Assembly: GCA_021812735.1 (NCBI GenBank)
Contig: JAKAMV010000543.1
Coordinates: forward strand, 1-7,087
Reading direction: 5' to 3'
DNA: 7,087 bases
Source: Chloroflexota bacterium
Lineage (GTDB): Bacteria > Chloroflexota > Limnocylindria > Limnocylindrales > CSP1-4
The notes beneath the pieces were generated by a model. The model saw nothing but the letters and a program-made list of their open reading frames with translations, was not told the DNA's origin and searched no databases. A program made the translations under genes and the position numbers. Of the stretch, positions 1 through 5,563 are shown one piece after another; the first letter of the stretch is position 1; the number at the start of each line of letters is the position of its first letter.

Positions 1-46
1 CCGATCTGATGCGGCGGCTGGCCGCTCGTCCGCCCGGTCGAGCGGA

Positions 47-73
47 ACGCACCGCCGATCGACGACGGTGCGT
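47..73. repeat. 8-bp perfect inverted repeat upstream of the transketolase gene
   Basis: ACGCACCG at 47-54 is exactly complementary to CGGTGCGT at 66-73, with an 11-base loop containing the small palindrome CGATCG. It lies about 25 bases before the transketolase start. As RNA it would form a stem in the leader or at the end of an upstream transcript. As DNA it could be an operator for a dimeric regulator. There is no T-tract after it, so a classical intrinsic terminator is not supported. Confidence 0.4.
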
Positions 74-86
74 GGTGTCGTAGCGC

Positions 87-91
87 GGAGG
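87..91 (+). promoter_or_regulatory. Ribosome binding site that decides the transketolase start
   Basis: GGAGG lies 7 bases before the GTG at 99, which is normal spacing, but only 1 base before the in-frame TTG at 93. It therefore favours GTG 99 as the start over the longer reading from TTG 93. Confidence 0.7.
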
Positions 92-98
92 TTTGGGC

Positions 99-2471
99 GT
101 GGAGACGACGGGGCTGAGCCGGGTCGACGGGCTGTACGCGGAGGCCGAGCGCCAGTTCGCGGACTGGGAGGTCGTGAAGGACCTGGTCGACGAGATGCTC
201 GACCTGTCCCTGAACTACCGCCAGTCGGGGCATCCCGGCGGCAGCCGCTCCAAGGTGCACCTGTTCCTGGCGCTGCTCCTCTCGGGCGCCATGCGCTGGG
301 ACATCCGCACGCCCTGGCGCACGTTCGCCGACCGGTTCGTGCTCTCCGCCGGGCACACCGTTCCCCTCGTCTACACCAGCCTCGCCGTGCTCAACGAGAC
401 GCTCCGCGCGCGGTACGAGTGGACCGGCGATCCGCGCTTCGCCTTCCCCGACGACGGGCGCTGGGCGCTCACCTGGGAGGACCTGCTGCGCCTGCGGCAC
501 CGCGGCGGGCTGGCCGGCCATGCCGAGATGGAGGGCAAGACCCTCTTCCTGAAGTTCAACACGGGGCCCTCGGGCCACGGCATGCCCCCCGCGGCCGGCG
601 AGGCGCTGGCGCTGAAGCTCGCCGGATGCGAGGACGTGCGCGTCTTCGCCGTCGAGGGTGAGGGCGGGCTGACGCCCGGGGCCAGCCACGAGACGCGCAA
701 CGCGGCCTGGGGCCTGGGGCTCTCGAACCTGGTCTTCCTGGTGGACTGGAACGACTTCGGGATCGACGAGTTTCGCGCCTCCTCGGTGGTTCCCGGGACC
801 CCGGAGACCTGGTTCGGCGCCTACGACTGGCGGGTCACCGGCACGCCCGACGGCATGGAGTGGGGGCCGGTGACGCGCGCGGTGCTCGAGGCGGCGAGGG
901 GCGAGAACCCCGCGAAGCGCCCGTCGGTGGCCTGGTTCCGCACCCGCAAGGGGCGCGGCTACGGCAAGTACGACTACAAGAGCCACGGGTCACCCCATCC
1001 CATGAACGCGCCGGAGTTCTGGGCGGTGCGCCACGAGTTCATGGCGAAGTACGGGGTGACCTACCAGGGCGTCGACGAGCCGGCCCCCGCCGATGCGGGT
1101 GAGCGCGCCGGCCAGGCCGAGGCCAACCTGCGCATCGCGATCGACGCGCTGCGCGCTCGGCGCGACGTGGTGGAGGCGATCTCCGACCGGCTCGTCGAGC
1201 TGGCCGGCCAGGTCCCCGAGCGGATCCCGACCTTCAACCTGGGCACCGGCGGGGCAGGCATCTTCGAGGACCGGCGCCTCTACGACTTCCGCGCCTATCC
1301 GCCGGAGATCTGGAAGCAGCCCGGCGAGAAGGCCCCCAACCGGGCCGCGCTGGCGGCCTGGGGCGCCTGGGTCAACGCCTTTGCCAAGGCCGAGTACGGC
1401 CGGCCGCTCTTCATCGCCGCGTCCGCGGACCTGGCCGAGTCCACCAACCTGGCGGGCTTCGGCAAGGGCTTCGGGGACCTGGAGGGCTGGGGCTGGTACC
1501 AGCGCGACACGAACCCGCGCGGCGCGCTGCTGCCCACCGAGATCACCGAGTTCACCAACGCCGGCATGATGGTCGGCCTGGCCACGGTCAACCTGGCCGA
1601 CGACCCCATGGCGAGCTTCAACGGCTTCTGGGGCGCCTGCTCCACCTACGGGTCGTTCAGCTACCTCAAGTACGGCCCCATGCGCCTCTTCAGCCAGCTC
1701 GCCCAGGATACCCAGCTGAAGCTGGGCAAGGTGCTCTGGGTGGCCGGCCACTCGGGGCCTGAGACCGCCGAGGATTCGCGGACCCACTTCGGCATCTTCG
1801 AGACCGGCGTGACGCAGCTCTTCCCTGAAGGCCACGTGATCGACCTGCACCCCTGGGAGTACAACGAGGTCCCGGTGGTGCTCGGCGCGGCGCTGGCGCA
1901 GTCGGCGCCGATCGTGGCCCTGCACCTGACGCGCCCGCCGATCGAGCTGCCCGATCGCGCGGCGCTGGGGATCCCGTCCCATTTCGAGGCCGCCCGCGGG
2001 GCCTACGTCATGCGCGACTTCCGGCCCGGACGGCCCGCCATGGGCACGGTCTTCGTGCAGGGCACCACGAGCACGGCCAACCTCGTGAAGCTCCTGCCCG
2101 AGCTCGATCGGGAGGGGCTCAACGTGAAGGTGGTGGCGGCCATCAGCCCGCAGCTCTTCCGGTTGCAGAGCGCCGACTACCGCGCCCGCACGGTGACCCC
2201 GGCCGACCGGATCGACGGGATGGCCATCACGAACCGCGCGGCGCGCTTCATGCGCGACTGGGTGGACGGCCCCCTCGCCCTCGAGTACTCGATGGGCTCC
2301 GACTGGGACGACCGCTGGCGCACGGGCGGCACGCTCGACGAGGTGATGGACGAGGCGCACCTGACCCCGCCGCACCTGCTGGCCGGCATCGAGCGCTTCG
2401 TGCGCGAGCGCGAGTCGCGCCTGCGGCGGGTGCGCGAGGCGCTCGACTCGGCGGAGTCCCGGGGGAGGTAA
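99..2471 (+). CDS. Transketolase family protein (long, divergent form)
   Basis: Predicted thiamine-diphosphate enzyme of 790 residues. Transketolases move two-carbon ketol units between sugar phosphates in the cytoplasmic pentose phosphate or Calvin pathways. Visible landmarks (GTG-start numbering): SGHPGGS at 43-49; LSAGH at 82-86; GPSGHG at 156-161; cofactor/metal motif EGEGG near 186-190, followed by SHE at 196-198 and DWN at 216-218; SHGSPHP at 295-301; ASADL near 442-445; the likely catalytic Glu at 484 in TEFTNAG; GH at 550-551 with ED at 558-559 and TH at 562-563, matching the family's THDS...GEDGPTH block. The order pyrophosphate domain, pyrimidine domain, C-terminal domain is kept. 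It is longer than the usual 620-700 residues, with extra sequence around 320-430 and an unusual C-terminus. The usual metal-binding GDG reads GEG. GTG 99 is chosen from the GGAGG at 87-91; TTG 93 would add two residues. Family assignment is strong; exact substrate is inferred only. Confidence 0.9.
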   Translation: METTGLSRVDGLYAEAERQFADWEVVKDLVDEMLDLSLNYRQSGHPGGSRSKVHLFLALLLSGAMRWDIRTPWRTFADRFVLSAGHTVPLVYTSLAVLNETLRARYEWTGDPRFAFPDDGRWALTWEDLLRLRHRGGLAGHAEMEGKTLFLKFNTGPSGHGMPPAAGEALALKLAGCEDVRVFAVEGEGGLTPGASHETRNAAWGLGLSNLVFLVDWNDFGIDEFRASSVVPGTPETWFGAYDWRVTGTPDGMEWGPVTRAVLEAARGENPAKRPSVAWFRTRKGRGYGKYDYKSHGSPHPMNAPEFWAVRHEFMAKYGVTYQGVDEPAPADAGERAGQAEANLRIAIDALRARRDVVEAISDRLVELAGQVPERIPTFNLGTGGAGIFEDRRLYDFRAYPPEIWKQPGEKAPNRAALAAWGAWVNAFAKAEYGRPLFIAASADLAESTNLAGFGKGFGDLEGWGWYQRDTNPRGALLPTEITEFTNAGMMVGLATVNLADDPMASFNGFWGACSTYGSFSYLKYGPMRLFSQLAQDTQLKLGKVLWVAGHSGPETAEDSRTHFGIFETGVTQLFPEGHVIDLHPWEYNEVPVVLGAALAQSAPIVALHLTRPPIELPDRAALGIPSHFEAARGAYVMRDFRPGRPAMGTVFVQGTTSTANLVKLLPELDREGLNVKVVAAISPQLFRLQSADYRARTVTPADRIDGMAITNRAARFMRDWVDGPLALEYSMGSDWDDRWRTGGTLDEVMDEAHLTPPHLLAGIERFVRERESRLRRVREALDSAESRGR

Positions 2472-2472
2472 C

Positions 2473-2509
2473 CCCGGGGGGAGGAGCTCACGCGGGAGCA
2501 TCCCCCGGG
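2473..2509 (+). terminator. GC-rich stem just after the transketolase stop (possible terminator)
   Basis: CCCGGGGGGA at 2473-2482 can pair with TCCCCCGGG at 2501-2509, giving 9 pairs with one bulged G and a loop of 18 bases. It begins two bases after the TAA. There is no run of T afterwards, so it would be a weak or factor-assisted terminator at best. The right arm lies inside the first copy of the 36-bp direct repeat, so the pairing could be incidental to that repeat. Confidence 0.3.
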
Positions 2510-2601
2510 AGCTGGGCAATCCGGCGCGACGCCCAGGAGGCCGTCGTGGCCGCCGCCGATGCCAAGGAGCATCCCCCGGGAGCTGGGCAATCCGGCGCGA
2601 C
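2495..2601. repeat. Pair of identical 36-bp direct repeats separated by 35 bp
   Basis: The same 36 bases occur at 2495-2530 and 2566-2601, starting GGAGCATCCCCCGGGAGCTG and ending CCGGCGCGAC. The offset is 71 bp and the sequence between them (2531-2565) is unrelated. I see no third copy one period upstream or downstream. The repeat contains the palindrome CCCGGG. The dimensions resemble one CRISPR repeat-spacer unit, but there are no cas genes and the repeat ends are not typical. A dispersed intergenic element, or a 71-bp tandem duplication, is likelier. Confidence 0.85.
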
Positions 2602-2675
2602 CCCGATGCGCGGCCGTTCGGCGGGCCATGGGCATGGCCGGCGGTCGCCCGCCGCCGTCGTGCGAGAATCCCGCG

Positions 2676-3074
2676 ATGGCACGCTTCTACGACATCGACG
2701 CGGCGAACGCGCGGCTGCTCGAACTGCGGCCGGTGCTCGAGCAGCTGAAGGCCGACCGGGACGCCCTCGCGGAGGCGCAGCGCGAGATCCGCGAGGTGCT
2801 GGCGTCCGATGGCTCGCCCGGGTCCGAGGACAGGCTCCGCGCCCACGAGGTCCGCGTGCGCTCGCTCGTCAGGAGCATGGAGCGCGCAGTGGCGCAGATC
2901 GATGCCTGGGGCGTCACCCTGCGCGACATCCAGTCCGGCCTCGTCGATTTCCCGGCCCTGGTGTCCGGCCGGCAGGTGTGGCTCTGCTGGCGGCTCGGGG
3001 AGGGCGAGATCGAATGGTGGCACGAGCTGTCCACCGGCATCGCGGGCCGCCGGGCCCTTGCCGACCTGGCCTGA
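2676..3074 (+). CDS. DUF2203 family protein
   Basis: Small predicted cytoplasmic protein of 132 residues, matching the usual length of the DUF2203 family, whose function is not established. The N-terminus (MARFYDIDAANARLLELRP) has the family's aromatic-x-x-x-x-A-N-x-L-L-x-L-R-P pattern. Residues 8-77 look like a helical hairpin rich in Leu, Glu and Arg. The C-terminal signature is clear: GLVDFP at 88-93, GR at 98-99, VWLCWRLGEGEIEWWHE at 101-117, and GIAGRRAL at 121-128. The conserved Cys (104), Trp and His (116) could form a ligand site, but that is speculation. ATG 2676 is chosen because the family motif begins there; the in-frame ATG at 2559 would include a DNA repeat. The ribosome binding site is weak (GAGAA at 2664-2668). 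The next gene starts 16 bp after the stop, suggesting one transcript. Confidence 0.88.
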   Translation: MARFYDIDAANARLLELRPVLEQLKADRDALAEAQREIREVLASDGSPGSEDRLRAHEVRVRSLVRSMERAVAQIDAWGVTLRDIQSGLVDFPALVSGRQVWLCWRLGEGEIEWWHELSTGIAGRRALADLA

Positions 3075-3090
3075 ACCGGGCCCGGTGCGC

Positions 3091-4473
3091 ATGAGCGCTC
3101 CCGACCGGGCGATCCTGGTGGCGGATGGCGATCCGCGGCCCGAGCTCGCGCGCCGGGGCATCGCGCCGCAGCCGACGATCGGCGCGTTGCCGCTGCCGAT
3201 CCGCGAGCCCGCCGCCCTGCGCGCGCTGCACCTGCAGGTGGCCCTCGCCGGGGCCGACGTCCTGACCGCGGTCACCGGCACGCTCCACCGGCGAACGCTG
3301 TCCCGCATGGGCGCCGCGCGCCGTGGACGGGAGTGGATCGCGGCCGCGCTCGATCTCACGCGCGAGGCTGCGGCGGAAGCCGAGGACGCGGGGCGGCCCG
3401 CGCGGGATGGGCAGCCGGCGCCTCCGGTCCGGGTGGCCGGACTGGTGGGACCACTCGAGGGATCCGGCACGTCCGGCCTGAACCTGGACGCGGCGGGCGT
3501 GGCGGCCGAACACCGCGCCCACGCGGGGATGCTCGCCGACGCCGGCGCGCAGCTGCTCCGGATCGAGGCGATGGAGTCCATCACCGAGAGCGAGGCGGCG
3601 ACCCGGGAGGCGCTCGCGACCGGGCTGGAGACCTGGACCGGCGTGGCGGTGGACCGGTCCGGCATCGTGCTCCCGTCCGGAGAATCACTGGCGGCCTGGG
3701 CGGCCGCGATCTCGCCGCTGGGGCCCGACGTGCTGCTGGTCACGGCACCCTCGCTCGGGGCGACGCGCGCGGCGCTCGCGGCGCTGGGGGCTCCCGACTC
3801 GGGAACGTCGGTCGCGCTGGGGGGCTCGCTGCCCGCCGGGCCGCCGGATATGGACGAGACGCCCGACCAGGGCGGCGAGCCCGCGCCCGGGCCGGTGCCC
3901 TCGTCCGGGCCGGCGCCCTCGTCCGGGCCGCAGCCGGATGCGCGAGTGGCCCTCCTGCTCGAGGCCGGGTGCCTCGTGCTCGACGCGGGCACGGACGGCT
4001 CCCCGCAGCGTGTCGCGCTCCTGCGAGCGGAGGCGGACCGGCAGAACGCGCGCCGACGGCTGGCTCGCCGCGACCGGCTCGAGCGCCGGCAGGCATGGCT
4101 CGCCCAGGTCATCGATCGGGCCTTCCCCGGCCCCGCGCTGTGGCTGGCCCGGACGGCGCCGGAGTTCCCGCTTCCCGGGCCGTTCGCCTGGGACGTCGTG
4201 GAGGTGGGCGAGCTGGGCCGGCTCCCGGCCGGTCGCTACCGGGTCGCGGTTGTCCCGGCCGACGCCGCAGGTGGGAGCGGCGAGGCTGGGGCGTCGCTCT
4301 CGGTCGAGGAGCTGCGCCGACTGGTCACCGCGCTCGAGCCCGGCGCCTGGATGCTGATCGAGGGGGATCCGGCGGCCGATGTCCTCGCGTCGGACGAACG
4401 GACCGGCGGACTCCTGCCGGCCGAGCGCCTGCCCTCGGGCCCACCGTGCTGGCTGGTCCGCCGCCGCCCGTGA
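3091..4473 (+). CDS. Degenerate homocysteine S-methyltransferase-like protein with extra C-terminal region
   Basis: Protein of 460 residues. Residues 7-315 resemble the homocysteine S-methyltransferase barrel (the fold of MetH N-terminal domain and BHMT): ILVADGDPRPELARRG at 8-23 fits the family's opening LLDGAMGT..L..RG; TAVTGTLHRRTLSRMG at 59-74 fits the TNTFG.N...L...G segment; VAGLVGPLE at 115-123 fits the G.(I/V)GP strand; LADAGAQLLRIEAMESI at 148-164 fits L.EAGVDLL..ETM. The zinc ligands are absent: the VNC position reads VTA (217-219) and the GGCCGTTP position reads DAGTDGSP (298-305). A Pro/Ser/Gly-rich linker (about 250-283) interrupts the barrel. Residues 318-460 are an added region, with a strand-helix pattern (VEVGELGRLPAGRYRVAVVP; LSVEELRRLVTALEPGAWML) loosely recalling the second half of a Rossmann methyltransferase. 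Ordinary methyl transfer to homocysteine is doubtful. ATG 3091 is chosen; GTG 3085 is an alternative. It probably shares a transcript with the DUF2203 gene. Confidence 0.7.
   Translation: MSAPDRAILVADGDPRPELARRGIAPQPTIGALPLPIREPAALRALHLQVALAGADVLTAVTGTLHRRTLSRMGAARRGREWIAAALDLTREAAAEAEDAGRPARDGQPAPPVRVAGLVGPLEGSGTSGLNLDAAGVAAEHRAHAGMLADAGAQLLRIEAMESITESEAATREALATGLETWTGVAVDRSGIVLPSGESLAAWAAAISPLGPDVLLVTAPSLGATRAALAALGAPDSGTSVALGGSLPAGPPDMDETPDQGGEPAPGPVPSSGPAPSSGPQPDARVALLLEAGCLVLDAGTDGSPQRVALLRAEADRQNARRRLARRDRLERRQAWLAQVIDRAFPGPALWLARTAPEFPLPGPFAWDVVEVGELGRLPAGRYRVAVVPADAAGGSGEAGASLSVEELRRLVTALEPGAWMLIEGDPAADVLASDERTGGLLPAERLPSGPPCWLVRRRP
3889..3930. repeat. 18-bp tandem repeat coding for a Pro/Ser/Gly linker
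   Basis: GGGCCGGTGCCCTCGTCC at 3889-3906 is repeated at 3907-3924 with one T-to-C change, and a third copy begins at 3925-3930. The period is a multiple of three, so it adds the residues GPVPSS GPAPSS GP in frame, within the linker of the methyltransferase-like protein. Slippage could lengthen or shorten it without breaking the gene. Confidence 0.8.
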
Positions 4474-4489
4474 GCTCGGCGGGCGATCC

Positions 4490-4503
4490 GCGACAGCTGT
4501 CGC
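4490..4503. promoter_or_regulatory. Perfect 14-bp palindrome between two genes (possible operator)
   Basis: GCGACAGCTGTCGC is its own reverse complement with no spacer. It starts 16 bases after the stop of the methyltransferase-like gene and about 100 bases before the DsbA-like gene. A dimeric repressor could bind here. Alternatively, the right half with its flank (TCGCCC, 4500-4505) can pair with GGGCGA at 4481-4486 to make a short RNA stem after the stop codon. No T-tract follows. The function is not shown by the sequence. Confidence 0.35.
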
Positions 4504-4567
4504 CCACGACCGGGCCATCCAGTTCTTGACGGGGCCGCTGCGCCACCGGACCCTGCGGTCGGAGGCG

Positions 4568-4575
4568 AAAGGAGG
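4568..4575 (+). promoter_or_regulatory. Strong ribosome binding site pointing to a CTG start at 4584
   Basis: AAAGGAGG is the best Shine-Dalgarno match in the window. It is 29 bases from the ATG at 4605, too far for ordinary use, but exactly 8 bases from an in-frame CTG at 4584. That CTG would add seven residues (Met-Ser-Ser-Gln-Arg-Pro-Pro) to the DsbA-like protein. No in-frame ATG, GTG or TTG lies between the site and 4605. Confidence 0.6.
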
Positions 4576-4604
4576 CACCCGCACTGAGCTCACAGCGACC
4601 ACCC

Positions 4605-5465
4605 ATGAACGCGGCAACCCGCCGAGAGCGGCGCGCCGCGGAGCGCGATCGGCGGAGACCGGGAGGGACACCGGCCCACGGGGCCGGCCCGGGGGGCGCC
4701 CGTCGCACGGCTGCACCGCGAACGGGCCTGGCGGCCATCGTCCGCTCCCCGATCGCGCTGGTCACGGCCGCGGCCGTGCTGGTCGGCGTGGGGCTGCTCG
4801 CCGCGAACGTGCTGCTGAGCCAGCCACGGACGGCGGCCAGCATCGTGGCCCCTGCCGAGCCGGCGCCCACCGACCTCGCAACGGGACGCACGCTGGGGGC
4901 GGCGGACGCGAAGGTGACCCTCGACGTGTATGTCGACTTCCAGTGCCCCAACTGCGCCGCCTACGCGCAGCAGGTCGAGCCACGGCTGGTGAACCAGTAC
5001 GTGCGGCCCGGATCCGCCAGGATGGTGATCCACGACCTGGCGTTCCTGGGTCCCACCTCCAACCCGGGCAGCGACGAGTCGGTCCAGGCGGCGCTGGCCG
5101 CGAGCTGCGCCGAGGACCAGGGCAGGTTCTGGTCGTACCAGGAGTACCTGTTCGCGAACCAGGGCCCCGTGGAGAACGGCGGCACGTTCAGCAGGTCGCT
5201 CCTCGACGGGATCGCGAGCCGGCTGGGCCTGGATCGGACCAGGTTCGACGCGTGCATGGCCGATCCCGCCAGGACGAAGGCGGTGCAATCGGAGACCCAG
5301 ACCGCGTTGGCGGCCGGCATCGACCGGACCCCGACCATCCTCGTGAACGGGAAGGCCGTGGGTTCGTGGGACCTGCAGACGATCTCGAACGCCATCGATG
5401 CGGCGCTCCAGGGAAACGCCGCGAGCCCTTCGGCCTCGCCGTCCGCCTCGGCCCCGGCCGGCTGA
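4605..5465 (+). CDS. Membrane-anchored DsbA-like thiol-disulfide oxidoreductase
   Basis: Predicted extracytoplasmic disulfide oxidoreductase of 286 residues from ATG 4605 (293 if the CTG at 4584 is used). Residues 1-40 are strongly basic and cytoplasmic. Residues 47-71 are a hydrophobic membrane anchor (IVRSPIALVTAAAVLVGVGL...), followed by a Pro/Ala-rich linker. The thioredoxin-fold domain runs from about 94 to 270: the strand VTLDVYVDFQ leads into the active site CPNC (Cys114, Cys117), and the cis-proline loop is RTPTILVNG with Pro243. GxFWSYQEYLF at 173-183 is the usual helical insertion of DsbA/BdbD-type proteins. Two further cysteines (168 and 217) lie in the helical part and may form a second disulfide. 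The tail is a Ser/Ala/Pro low-complexity stretch. Such proteins oxidise cysteines in exported proteins and are re-oxidised by a DsbB or VKOR partner, which is not in this window. Family assignment is strong; whether it oxidises or isomerises is not determined. Confidence 0.9.
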   Translation: MNAATRRERRAAERDRRRPGGTPAHGAGPGGARRTAAPRTGLAAIVRSPIALVTAAAVLVGVGLLAANVLLSQPRTAASIVAPAEPAPTDLATGRTLGAADAKVTLDVYVDFQCPNCAAYAQQVEPRLVNQYVRPGSARMVIHDLAFLGPTSNPGSDESVQAALAASCAEDQGRFWSYQEYLFANQGPVENGGTFSRSLLDGIASRLGLDRTRFDACMADPARTKAVQSETQTALAAGIDRTPTILVNGKAVGSWDLQTISNAIDAALQGNAASPSASPSASAPAG

Positions 5466-5472
5466 TCGGTCG

Positions 5473-5484
5473 AACCCCGGGGTT
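5473..5484. repeat. 12-bp perfect palindrome after the DsbA-like gene
   Basis: AACCCCGGGGTT is perfectly self-complementary and begins 8 bases after the TGA of the DsbA-like gene. With no spacer it would make only a short RNA hairpin. It may contribute to transcription ending between the two convergent genes, but nothing else supports that. Confidence 0.3.
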
Positions 5485-5506
5485 GCGCCGCCTGGCGCCG
5501 CCCCGC

Positions 5507-5544
5507 GCACCCTGGGCGCACCCTCGGGCACCCTGACGCACCCT
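5507..5544. repeat. Four phased GCACCCT motifs between convergent genes
   Basis: GCACCCT occurs at 5507-5513, 5518-5524, 5528-5534 and 5538-5544, so the steps are 11, 10 and 10 bp, about one helical turn. The bases between vary (GGGC, CGG, GAC). It could be a decayed short tandem repeat or an array of protein sites on one face of the DNA. Its place between two gene ends argues against a promoter role. Confidence 0.7.
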
Positions 5545-5558
5545 CGCGCCGCGCGAGG
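5542..5558. terminator. Perfect 7-bp hairpin between convergent genes (possible two-way terminator)
   Basis: CCTCGCG at 5542-5548 pairs exactly with CGCGAGG at 5552-5558 around a 3-base loop. It sits 5 bases beyond the stop of the Kelch-like gene on the minus strand and about 75 bases beyond the DsbA-like stop on the plus strand. The position fits a shared terminator. There is no T-tract on either side, so it is not a classical intrinsic one. Confidence 0.4.
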
Positions 5559-5563
5559 ATCCG

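Larger units (their letters stand above)
1..98. other. Leader region before the transketolase gene; possible tail of an upstream gene
   Basis: This stretch precedes the first clear gene. One forward frame is open from the window edge to a TAG at 81-83. It would encode about 26 arginine-rich residues, so an upstream gene could end here, but the fragment is too short to recognise and could be chance in such GC-rich DNA. Another forward frame closes at once with a TGA at 7-9. An 8-bp inverted repeat lies at 47-73 and a ribosome binding site at 87-91. I see no convincing -35/-10 promoter pair. Confidence 0.3.
2472..2675. other. Intergenic region with direct repeats
   Basis: No gene is supported here. 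The stretch holds a GC-rich inverted repeat just after the transketolase stop and two identical 36-bp direct repeats. The DUF2203 frame stays open upstream to an ATG at 2559, but that extension would run through the second repeat copy and adds nothing resembling the family, so I treat it as non-coding. Confidence 0.6.

Noticed and set aside
2495..2601. CRISPR array
   Set aside because: Only two repeats and one spacer, no cas genes in the window, and repeat ends unlike known types. Reported as a direct repeat instead.
2559..2675. Longer DUF2203 protein from ATG 2559
   Set aside because: The added 39 residues would be encoded partly by the 36-bp repeat and do not resemble the family, whose motif begins at the ATG at 2676.
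990..4112. A 1040-codon open frame on the minus strand
   Set aside because: It runs antisense to three well-supported genes, is full of Arg, Ala, Pro and Gly, shows no domain, and crosses the intergenic repeats. Long antisense frames are expected where GC-rich codons avoid stops.
3333..4529. A 398-codon forward frame overlapping the methyltransferase-like gene
   Set aside because: Its composition is almost entirely Gly, Arg and Ala with no recognisable motif, while the overlapping frame has family resemblance. It is a shadow.
4526..4554. TTGACG as a -35 promoter box for the DsbA-like gene
   Set aside because: No acceptable -10 sequence lies at 16-18 bases distance (GACCCT is found there), so the match is probably chance.
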